Of a stretch of DNA of 64,000 nt, positions 13,040-19,453 are shown piece by piece. Origin of the DNA: Deinococcus sp. KSM4-11 (GTDB lineage: Bacteria > Deinococcota > Deinococci > Deinococcales > Deinococcaceae). The notes under the pieces were generated by a model that was given only the letters and a program-made list of their open reading frames with translations, was not told where the DNA came from and searched no databases. The stretch spans positions 806,001-870,000 of the forward strand of contig NZ_SSNX01000001.1 of NCBI RefSeq assembly GCF_004801415.1, in the 5' to 3' direction. Each line of letters begins with the position of its first letter. Within the stretch, counting starts at the first letter, position 1. The translations under genes and the position numbers were made by a program.

Positions 13040-13438
13040 ATGAACGAGCCGGTACTCGCCCGACTGCAACAGCTGATGACCCTGCGCGAGGAAGTGGAGA
13101 CCCTGGGGCCGGGCGGCCCGTGGATCCCGACGGCCGACTGGACAGACGAGGATACCCACCTGGCCCTGCACCTGGACGTTCCCGGCGTGGGGGCCGACAG
13201 CCTGGAACTGCTGGAGGAGGGGCATTCGGTGACGGTGGCCGGGGAGCGTTCCGCCCTGAACCGTCTGCTGGGAGGCGACCGCCCCGCCGGCACCTTCCGG
13301 CGCACCCTCACCTTTCCCCAGGAGGTGATCCCGCAGACCGGAACGGCACAGCTGGCCAATGGCGTGCTGACCGTGCGGTTTCAGAAACGTCACCCGACCA
13401 TCGACGTCCACGCCGAAGATCTGGACTCGGAAGGCTGA
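13040..13438 (+). CDS. Hsp20 / alpha-crystallin family small heat-shock protein
   Basis: 132 residues. An ATP-independent holdase chaperone. The alpha-crystallin domain runs about residues 33-125: DTHLALHLDVPGVGADSLEL, VTVAGER, FRRTLTFPQEVIP and the closing LANGVLTVRF (A-x-L-x-N-G-V-L signature). There is a short N-terminus and an acidic tail in place of an I-x-I oligomerisation motif. Leaderless promoter TAGCGT lies 6 nt before the ATG. Confidence 0.92.
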   Translation: MNEPVLARLQQLMTLREEVETLGPGGPWIPTADWTDEDTHLALHLDVPGVGADSLELLEEGHSVTVAGERSALNRLLGGDRPAGTFRRTLTFPQEVIPQTGTAQLANGVLTVRFQKRHPTIDVHAEDLDSEG

Positions 13439-13541
13439 GGCGACGGGCGTGGAGGGAACGGCGTCCGTTGATGCTGGCCACTCCGGCTCAAGTGTGGCTT
13501 CCCGCTCCGCGCCGATTTCTCGAACAGGGTATTCTGATGGG

Positions 13542-13745
13542 ATGTCGACACTTCGTAGAATTGAACAGATCGGGGCGTCGATGGTCGACAGCACCATCCA
13601 GGCCATTCACATCCGCAAGAGCGATCCCAAACCCCCCGAGGCGAGCCTGGCCGAGATCGTGGGGCACCCTGGCACGTACCGGATCGGCAAGACGTACTTC
13701 GACAACCAGGGTCACCGGTGTGTCAAGGTCACGCGCCTGCACTGA
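13542..13745 (+). CDS. Small conserved-looking protein of unknown function
   Basis: 67 residues, mixed alpha/beta composition, ending DNQGHRCVKVTRLH. TATTCT (13530-13535) lies exactly 6 nt before the ATG and a strong terminator follows 20 bp past the stop, so this is a self-contained leaderless gene. It is the last host gene before the integrated element. Function not recognised. Confidence 0.7.
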   Translation: MSTLRRIEQIGASMVDSTIQAIHIRKSDPKPPEASLAEIVGHPGTYRIGKTYFDNQGHRCVKVTRLH

Positions 13746-13765
13746 CCGGCGACAGCGTGAATACG

Positions 13766-13791
13766 AAAACCCCGCCTGAGGCGGGGTTTTT
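13766..13791 (+). terminator. Intrinsic terminator at the chromosome-element junction
   Basis: AAAACCCCGCC / GGCGGGGTTTT stem with a very short loop, then T-run. It ends 3 bp before the left copy of the tRNA-derived direct repeat. Confidence 0.85.
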
Positions 13792-13793
13792 CA

Positions 13794-13839
13794 TGGTGGG
13801 CGGTATAGGATTTGAACCTACGACAGCTCGCTTGTAAGG
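13794..13839. repeat. attL: 46-bp copy of the tRNA-Val 3' part
   Basis: It is identical to 61384-61429. It starts at the encoded CCA end and stops 3 nt beyond the anticodon complement. Only the 3' fragment is present, so no tRNA can be made from this copy. Integrases of this class commonly cross over at an anticodon loop. Confidence 0.9.
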
Positions 13840-13997
13840 TGGACGTGACCCTCTTCCCTGCTCTCCCCTCTCAGCCCGCCTTGTGCCGCCCAGTCGCGTT
13901 CTGGACGGCGTTCTGCGTGGCCTTCAATCCGTCTCGTACCTGGTCAATCCGGGTGAATCCGTTCCCGGTTACGCACGAGCTTACGCACGCGCCCACA

Positions 13998-14025
13998 GTC
14001 ACAGTCCTGTGCGAACTGCCGCCCT
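13998..14025. repeat. 28-bp direct repeat, copy 1 (operator-like)
   Basis: It is identical to 14576-14603 and contains the interrupted palindrome CACAGTCCTGTG (CACAG, 2 nt, CTGTG). In copy 2 it abuts a -10 hexamer TAGCAT; here the equivalent bases read TGGCCT, so the promoter part seems lost. It may bind a regulator of the neighbouring genes. Confidence 0.6.
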
Positions 14026-14081
14026 GGCCTGCTCGTCTGAATTGCGTCCATGAGGTGCCCGGTCGTCCAGTACCCTGGCAC

Positions 14082-14558
14082 ATGATCCCGCGCCTCGCTC
14101 TGTTGGCTCTTGTCCTGCCCATCCTCTCCGGCTGCGGCCTCGAAGCCTGCACCACCTCTTAATTTTGTATTCCTGTTGGCATCGAGTCCGAGTACCAGCC
14201 GACTGGCCACATGGTGGTGTCAGCAGATCAGTCAGATCCCATCGTGATCCCGGCGGGCGAGACCCGCACCGTCACCCTGGTCATCGATCGCAGCGGCTTC
14301 CCAGCCGCCGATCCGGTGTATCTGCGCTCTGTGACAAAGGATGCGATCGACGGTGACCCAGCCCTGTTCGCCCGCACGGAGTTCACAGTGGTGCGCGGCT
14401 CGACCCAGCCGGTGACGGCAGAGACCACCACGGTGTCCGTGACAGTGCCGACAGGTACTCCAGCCAGGCGCTATGACGCGACCATTGGGATCCGCCGGGT
14501 AGCGTCCAAGTATGCGAGCACGTTGGGCACCATCACGATCCACGTTGATGTGCCCTGA
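14082..14558 (+). pseudogene. Lipoprotein gene split by one in-frame stop codon
   Basis: TACCCT (14071-14076) is 5 nt from an ATG at 14082 that opens a 26-residue lipoprotein signal peptide (LPILSGC lipobox) ending at TAA 14160-14162. The same frame stays open from 14163 to 14558 and encodes a beta-rich mature domain (start of visible part MVVSADQSDP, end ITIHVDVP). A single nonsense change thus separates export signal and body. Options are a recent pseudogene, stop readthrough, a sequencing error, or translation of the body from ATG 14211, which has no good Shine-Dalgarno. Confidence 0.65.
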
Positions 14559-14575
14559 GGTAGCCAGGTCAGATC

Positions 14576-14603
14576 GTCACAGTCCTGTGCGAACTGCCGC
14601 CCT
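14576..14603. repeat. 28-bp direct repeat, copy 2 (promoter region of 14615 gene)
   Basis: Same sequence as 13998-14025. Its last base is the T of the -10 hexamer TAGCAT at 14603-14608, so the palindrome CACAGTCCTGTG lies in the -35 to -20 zone, where a repressor or activator would act. Confidence 0.6.
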
Positions 14604-14614
14604 AGCATTCCGTC

Positions 14615-14887
14615 ATGACCGTACTTCGGCCTGTGCTTCTGCTGATTGTCCCTGGAGGCTGGGACGTCGTGCCGGAAGCGGTGGCCGAGTTGCGCCGCTG
14701 CCTCGCGGATGACTATGGGGGCACCCTCATGCTGCGTCAGGCCACCACCCTGCTGCGGTCGCCGCTGATGCACTACTGCGGGTACTGGGAGCCGGGCGTG
14801 ATGCCGTTCGCGCGCCGAGACGTGCCGCCCAGGGTGCAGGATGCCTTCATCGATTTGGCCTGGGCGGAACTGGACGAGGTGGGGTGA
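14615..14887 (+). CDS. Small protein of unknown function
   Basis: 90 residues, start MTVLRPVLLLIVPGGWDVVP, acidic C-terminus. A leaderless start is well marked (TAGCAT, 6 nt, ATG). No family recognised; it sits between the broken lipoprotein and a complete one, and shares the 28-bp upstream element with the former region. Confidence 0.65.
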   Translation: MTVLRPVLLLIVPGGWDVVPEAVAELRRCLADDYGGTLMLRQATTLLRSPLMHYCGYWEPGVMPFARRDVPPRVQDAFIDLAWAELDEVG

Positions 14888-14954
14888 GTCATCCCGGCCG
14901 ATCGGTGGGCCGTGGAGTGAACCTCAGGTTGAGCCGAGATCACGTCCGCTGCGT

Positions 14955-15743
14955 TCAGGGAGTCGGTGGGAGAACGCTCAGGGTACCGGCCGTGGCGTAT
15001 GCCGTGTATGACACGGGCAGGGCCACATCACTCGCGCTGAAGGTCGTGGCGCCATCCGCATCCATGCCATAGGTCAGGAGATGCAGATTCCAACCGGCGT
15101 GGTAACTCACACGAACGGTGTTCTTGTAGATGTCGATCCCGCCTTTGGCATTGGGGTATTTGCAGGTCTGCACGTTGGTGATGCTGAATGGCCCATTGGC
15201 GTACTCGAACACATAGATACTGTCGGTTTTGGACGCCGGCACCGTCGATGGACGCACCAGGAGGCGACTGCCGTCTTCGGCTCCGCCGACGAGCTTGAAC
15301 TCCAGGTGGTTGCTGAGCTTCAGTGTGCTGACGTCGGTGAACTCAAAGGTGCCACTGCATTCAGTTGGGGGCACCGGTGTGGGGACACTTTCCAGGGTGG
15401 ACTCAAGGGCGGTCGCGTCCACGGTGAGCTTGAAGCTCAGATCTGAACCGATGGTGGCGGTGCCCAGCGGGGTGGAGACCGGCTTGCCTTGGGCATCATA
15501 GGTGGACGACTGCAGCACCATCTGCTGCCCGGCTGCCACGCTGTTATCGACGCCCGCTTCGGCCAGCGTGACTGTCCCACTCAGGATCAGGGACAACGGG
15601 TCGCCCTTCGGCTGGGTCACTGGAGGGGGGACGACGGGCGCCACTGGGGGCGTGACGGGTGATCCACTGCATGAGGCCAGCAGAAGGGACAGAGCAATGG
15701 CAGAAGCGAGGAAGATGCTGGTCGGATGGGGTCGCAAAGACAT
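14955..15743 (-). CDS. GWN-motif lipoprotein, paralogue A
   Basis: 262 residues. A lipoprotein signal peptide (ALSLLLASC lipobox) is followed by a Pro-rich linker and a beta-rich domain with the signature GDPLSLILSGTV and, near the C-terminus, VSYHAGWNLH. The same two signatures recur in the proteins at 21481-22263 (GDPLSLSLSGTV, ISYHKGWNFH), and the GWN part in those at 22460 and 26513, so this is one member of a lipoprotein family private to the element. It is probably membrane-anchored and extracytoplasmic. ATG at 15743 with TACAGT 9 nt upstream. Confidence 0.85.
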   Translation of the reverse strand: MSLRPHPTSIFLASAIALSLLLASCSGSPVTPPVAPVVPPPVTQPKGDPLSLILSGTVTLAEAGVDNSVAAGQQMVLQSSTYDAQGKPVSTPLGTATIGSDLSFKLTVDATALESTLESVPTPVPPTECSGTFEFTDVSTLKLSNHLEFKLVGGAEDGSRLLVRPSTVPASKTDSIYVFEYANGPFSITNVQTCKYPNAKGGIDIYKNTVRVSYHAGWNLHLLTYGMDADGATTFSASDVALPVSYTAYATAGTLSVLPPTP

Positions 15744-15816
15744 GTGCTGGGCACTGTAACGCCCTTCCCCGCAGCGCGTTGCCTCACTTACGCGCCCCCC
15801 GTTGGGTGACTTCAAT

Positions 15817-15832
15817 CATGTCACGTGACATG
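15817..15832. promoter_or_regulatory. 16-bp perfect palindrome upstream of the SRAP gene
   Basis: CATGTCACGTGACATG is a perfect inverted repeat in the divergent lipoprotein / SRAP intergenic region. It ends 15 bp before the SRAP -10 hexamer TACCAT (15848-15853), so it covers the -35 zone. It is not the known Deinococcus RDRM sequence. Likely an operator. Confidence 0.6.
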
Positions 15833-15859
15833 CTCGCCTGACCTGCGTACCATGGAGCC

Positions 15860-16471
15860 ATGTGCGGGCGAGCAGACGACAACTTCGGCCCCATCGGCTG
15901 GCAGACGCTGAGCGAACTGTTTGGGCCGCTGCGCTGGTCGATGGAGTTCATGCGGGACGAGGTGCGGCCGACGCATCAACTCAAGTTCGTGCGCCGCGCT
16001 GCTGGGGGCTTTGAAGCTCCGTACGGGCGCTGGGGCCTGGTGCCGCATGGCATGGGGCTCGACGAGGCGAAGAAGTTCGCGACCTTCAACGCCCGGATTG
16101 AGAGCCTGCACGAGAAGCCTATGTTCAAGGGCGCGTTCCACTCGCAGCGCTGCGTGATCCCGTTGGCTGGGTTCTGGGAATGGCCGACCAGTGCGGGGGT
16201 GAAGACCAAGGTGCGGATCGCCCGGAAGGACAGCAAGCCACTGCTGGTCGCGGGCCTCTGGAACTGCGTTCAGACCCCGGACGGCCCGCTGGAATCCTGC
16301 ACCATCATCACGCGACCGCCCACGCCGGATCTGATCGACGTGCACGACCGGATGCCAGCGCTGCTGCTGAGCAAGGACATCGATGTGTGGCTGGACGGTG
16401 GGCCGCATGAGGCCCGCGGCGTGGCCTTGACCAGCTGGCAGCCCCGCATTCTGCAGGTCACCCAAGCCTGA
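15860..16471 (+). CDS. SRAP domain protein (HMCES/YedK family)
   Basis: 203 residues. Family members form a covalent thiazolidine crosslink with abasic sites in single-stranded DNA, shielding forks from strand breaks. The key residues are visible: Cys2 directly after the initiator Met (MCGR), Asn in ATFNARIE, Glu in GFWEW and His in VHDRMPALL. The start is fixed by Cys2 and by TACCAT 6 nt upstream. The gene is coupled to the next one by TGATG. A DNA-damage protector inside a mobile element suits protection of the element's own single-stranded replication intermediates, an inference. Confidence 0.93.
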   Translation: MCGRADDNFGPIGWQTLSELFGPLRWSMEFMRDEVRPTHQLKFVRRAAGGFEAPYGRWGLVPHGMGLDEAKKFATFNARIESLHEKPMFKGAFHSQRCVIPLAGFWEWPTSAGVKTKVRIARKDSKPLLVAGLWNCVQTPDGPLESCTIITRPPTPDLIDVHDRMPALLLSKDIDVWLDGGPHEARGVALTSWQPRILQVTQA

Positions 16472-16899
16472 TGGGCCGTGACCGGATTCGGCCTGGCAGC
16501 CCCGAGCATGCGCAGCTCGAAGCCGTGCAGCGGGTACGAGCCCTGGAGCTTAACAACGCCCGGAAGCAGCGCGCGATGCTGGAGCACGAGCTGCTGACCG
16601 CCCTCGCGGCAGGAGGGGACGCGGCGTACGCCCTGTGGCAGGCCCGGCGCGTGGAGCTGGTGGCTGCCGGGCTGGTTGGTGCAGATGTCGTGATCACTCC
16701 GAGCGCCTGGACGCCACAGCCGCCCCCTCCCCCGTTTCAGGAACCCCTGCCGCCCACACCCACATCGGTCGAGGCAGCGCGGATCGCGGCCGAACTGCTG
16801 ACCGAGCGGCCACGGATGACCCGAGAGGATCATGTGGCACTAGGTACGTTCATTGCGCGGCTGCGGCTTCTGCACCAAGAACTGGGCTGGGAGGAGTGA
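16471..16899 (+). CDS. Unknown protein translationally coupled to SRAP
   Basis: 142 residues: a helical N-terminal half (MGRDRIRPGSPEHAQLEAVQ and on), a proline-rich linker near residues 85-100 and a helical C-terminal half ending HQELGWEE. The start codon overlaps the SRAP stop (TGATG), so the two are co-translated and may act together. No family recognised. Confidence 0.75.
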   Translation: MGRDRIRPGSPEHAQLEAVQRVRALELNNARKQRAMLEHELLTALAAGGDAAYALWQARRVELVAAGLVGADVVITPSAWTPQPPPPPFQEPLPPTPTSVEAARIAAELLTERPRMTREDHVALGTFIARLRLLHQELGWEE

Positions 16900-16923
16900 A
16901 CAGTGGACGCCTGTACGATCCGC

Positions 16924-17148
16924 TCACCAGCCAAGCAGTCCCACGAATGCAACCAATCCTGCCGGCAGTGCGACCAGCCAGCGCCAAGGCAGAGCCCAGC
17001 CCTTCTTTTCCAGCTGACCAGCGACTGCCCATGCAATGCCATAGGAGATCAACAAAGCCATTACCGGGCCGTGGTGACCCACATAGAACGCGAGGATGCC
17101 AAGGGCCAGCAGTCCCGCCAGCACGGGGGGGAGCAGGCGGGAGGTCAT
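16924..17148 (-). CDS. Small membrane protein, three hydrophobic segments
   Basis: 74 residues with helices at about 7-27, 29-45 and 53-73. TAGAGT lies 7 nt before the ATG, so it is probably leaderless. Size and topology would fit a holin-like or envelope micro-protein, but nothing proves it. Confidence 0.6.
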   Translation of the reverse strand: MTSRLLPPVLAGLLALGILAFYVGHHGPVMALLISYGIAWAVAGQLEKKGWALPWRWLVALPAGLVAFVGLLGW

Positions 17149-17172
17149 AGAGCCAACTCTACGTTGTGCCTT

Positions 17173-17763
17173 TCAATCCGACGAGGGCGGCTGTGTTGGG
17201 GCACGTTTTCGCCCTCTCCGGGTTGACGTGCCGAGGAATGCTGGCCAGCCCAGCCACTCGTCACGGTAGGTCTTCTGGGGCCAGGCGGGCAGGCCGGGAT
17301 GCGCTGCAGAAGCAGCGTAGTAGGCCCGCGAGGTCGTCCACCCCTGCGTCTGGGCAAGAGCAGATGCCTCGCCGTAAGAGAGGCGCGCGTGGGCTGAGGT
17401 GAACCGTCGGTTCGGGCCGGTGCCGAAGGCACTGCGCCAGCCCGGCCAGTCCGGGTAGTACTCACTGGGATTCCCCGGCAGACCAGGGGCTTCCCGGAAT
17501 CGTCTCACGTACTCCGTGGAGGTGGCGATTCCTAGGCGGCGCACCGTCTCGATGAACGTGTCCAGCGGCACGAAAGGTCCTTCGCGGCGGCGGTGGGTGC
17601 CGAGGAATTCGGGCCAACCGGGCCAGTTCGGGTAATGCACCTGCGGATTGCTGGGAAGACCGGGCACGCGTGCGTACCCTTTCCGGTAGCTCGCGAAGGT
17701 GGTAAAGCCAGCCTGACGTGCCGCCTGGGACGCCTCGTCCAGAGCGAGGAACTTCGGGGACAT
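17173..17763 (-). CDS. Protein of three integrase-repeat (INT_rpt-like) units
   Basis: 196 residues built from three copies of a 55-60 residue unit: a helical part with a Tyr, then PGLP.[NW]P...Y...W.GW..FLG (YPNWPGWPEFLG, YPDWPGWRSAFG, DEWLGWPAFLG). This resembles the phage-integrase repeat unit usually found next to tyrosine-recombinase domains or in DNA-binding VPR-like proteins. Here it stands alone with a basic C-terminal tail (TSTRRGRKRAP). It is likely DNA-binding. TATGCT is 6 nt before the ATG (leaderless). Confidence 0.75.
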   Translation of the reverse strand: MSPKFLALDEASQAARQAGFTTFASYRKGYARVPGLPSNPQVHYPNWPGWPEFLGTHRRREGPFVPLDTFIETVRRLGIATSTEYVRRFREAPGLPGNPSEYYPDWPGWRSAFGTGPNRRFTSAHARLSYGEASALAQTQGWTTSRAYYAASAAHPGLPAWPQKTYRDEWLGWPAFLGTSTRRGRKRAPTQPPSSD

Positions 17764-17846
17764 ACGCGGAGCATAGAGCAGTGCTCTTCACCCCCTCGCG
17801 CTGAAACAGTCGATGGTCACTGTTCCGAACGCCCATACAGTGGGGC

Positions 17847-18533
17847 TCAATAGATGTTGCGGGCGGTCGCGATGGTCGTGACGGGGTTGGCCGCCACCGT
17901 CTGACCGACAATATTCTGCTGTGGCGTCAGGGTCAGGGTCACCCGCCGGTATTTCATCGTGCTGGATGCGGTATAGGTGAATGATCCTGCGCCGAGGTAA
18001 TCACTCACCACCCGGAGCGTTTCCTGGGTGGTCACGGCTGCCGCCGGATCCAGCACGTTCACACATGCGCTGAACTGCATTAGCACCTTTTGGTTCGTAT
18101 TGAGGCCGTCGGTAGCGACGGTCGACCATTCGGATCCGGTGGTGACGTTGCTGCGGGTCGTGAGGTAATACACCACGTACTCGTAATTTTCTGTGGCGCC
18201 AGTGCAGCGGGTTCCAACAGATTTGCCGGCATAGAGCGCGAGCACGTCTGCTCCTGCTTTGGTCACGGCCGGAGATCCAGTGGTCGGTGCACCAACCGCC
18301 AGCGTGGACAGGTAAGGCGTCGCGCCTGGAGCGACAATGTACAGGGCGCGGCGCACGTCGTCCGCGACCACGTTCGCCCCTTGCTGAACGTGGTTGATAC
18401 CGCCAGACGTCGTCACTGACGCGGTGGAGACCTTGTTGGTGCTTTGCAGGAATTGCGACGCGACCAGCAGAATCAACGTGGCGAGCACCGACACGATCAA
18501 CAGCTCGACCAGGGTAAACCCATTGGCTCTCAT
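17847..18533 (-). CDS. Type IV minor prepilin, PilW-like
   Basis: 228 residues. Prepilin leader MRANG|FTLVELLIVSVLATLILLVA: cleavage after Gly, Phe+1, Glu+5, hydrophobic helix. The C-terminal globular part contains a Cys pair (around TRCTGA and FSACVN). It is the last gene of a four-gene minor-pilin operon; its ATG overlaps the stop of the PilV-like gene by 4 nt. Minor pilins prime assembly of the pilus or competence pseudopilus. Confidence 0.88.
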   Translation of the reverse strand: MRANGFTLVELLIVSVLATLILLVASQFLQSTNKVSTASVTTSGGINHVQQGANVVADDVRRALYIVAPGATPYLSTLAVGAPTTGSPAVTKAGADVLALYAGKSVGTRCTGATENYEYVVYYLTTRSNVTTGSEWSTVATDGLNTNQKVLMQFSACVNVLDPAAAVTTQETLRVVSDYLGAGSFTYTASSTMKYRRVTLTLTPQQNIVGQTVAANPVTTIATARNIY

Positions 18534-18976
18534 CGCTTGTAGATCTCCGTGCCGTTCACGAAGCTGCTGCCACTCCCGGTGGGCGCATACGTCAACGCCA
18601 AATTCATGAGGGTGGCGGACGCTGAGGCGGTGTAGGGCGTCTGGGACGTTTTAGTCCACGTGGTGGAGCTTTTCGCTGCGAAGGTTGGCGACGTCATGTC
18701 CACCTCCGTGATCGTCAGGCTCCAGGTGTACCCCGTGACGTCGGTCGGCACAGGGAACGCCGCAGGATTGGCGCTGCCGAAGTTTGCGGTCGTGCGCCAG
18801 TACTCCGTGGCGGTCTCGAAAAACGCCTGCGCGGCCTGGTTGGCTTTCAAGCGATCTGTCGAGACCTTATTGGTCGACAGCGACGCGGTCACCGATGACG
18901 AGATCGCAATCACGACCGCGAAAATGGCGATCGAAATGAGGACTTCGATGAGTGTCATGCCCTGGGTGGTCTTCAT
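18530..18976 (-). CDS. Type IV minor prepilin, PilV-like
   Basis: 148 residues. Leader MKTTQG|MTLIEVLISIAIFAVVIAIS has Gly-1 and Glu+5, with Met at +1. The short globular part ends FVNGTEIYKR. It lies 3 bp downstream of the FimT/GspH-like gene and overlaps the PilW-like gene (ATGA), so it is translated as part of one operon. Confidence 0.87.
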   Translation of the reverse strand: MKTTQGMTLIEVLISIAIFAVVIAISSSVTASLSTNKVSTDRLKANQAAQAFFETATEYWRTTANFGSANPAAFPVPTDVTGYTWSLTITEVDMTSPTFAAKSSTTWTKTSQTPYTASASATLMNLALTYAPTGSGSSFVNGTEIYKR

Positions 18977-18979
18977 ACC

Positions 18980-19453
18980 TTAGTTCCGCACCACTTTCAG
19001 GAGGGCTGACGGCCCGAGTGCGTACACCGAACGGCTGACACCATTGCGGGTGATCACGAGTTTGATGTCTGCAAAGGCTGGAGGCACGGCGTTGTTGACA
19101 AATCCGCCGAACGGCGCACTGGCCTTGATGACCGTTGATGTCGTCAGGCAATCCGGGCGGCAGGTCAGGCCAATGCTTGTGACGTCAAGTGGTGGGGTCT
19201 TCGAAAAGGACACACCGCCCTGTGACAGATCAATGGTCTTGGCAACGGCGTCGAGAGTGAATGTGACGTCCTGATTCGTCGTTCTAACCTTAGATGACGC
19301 TTTCTCCAGGAGCCGACCGACTTCAGCAGCGACTGCATCGGCCCGACTGGTGTTGATCCACTTGAGGTAGTTCGCACTTCCGATGGTCGCAAGGATGCCG
19401 ACGATCGCCAGCACAACGAGGAGTTCCAGGAGTGAGAAGCCGGCTGCTCTCAT
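18980..19453 (-). CDS. Pseudopilin, FimT/GspH-like
   Basis: 157 residues. Leader MRAAG|FSLLELLVVLAIVGILATIG has Gly-1, Phe+1 and Glu+5. A beta-rich body with a CRPDC Cys pair follows. ATG 19453 overlaps the stop of the upstream PilX-like gene (ATGA). The longer reading frame to 19477 is rejected because it precedes the leader. Confidence 0.88.
   Translation of the reverse strand: MRAAGFSLLELLVVLAIVGILATIGSANYLKWINTSRADAVAAEVGRLLEKASSKVRTTNQDVTFTLDAVAKTIDLSQGGVSFSKTPPLDVTSIGLTCRPDCLTTSTVIKASAPFGGFVNNAVPPAFADIKLVITRNGVSRSVYALGPSALLKVVRN

Noticed and set aside
13812..14162. 116-residue + strand frame running through attL
   Set aside because: It starts inside the tRNA fragment without promoter or ribosome site; the leaderless ATG at 14082 in another frame explains the region better.
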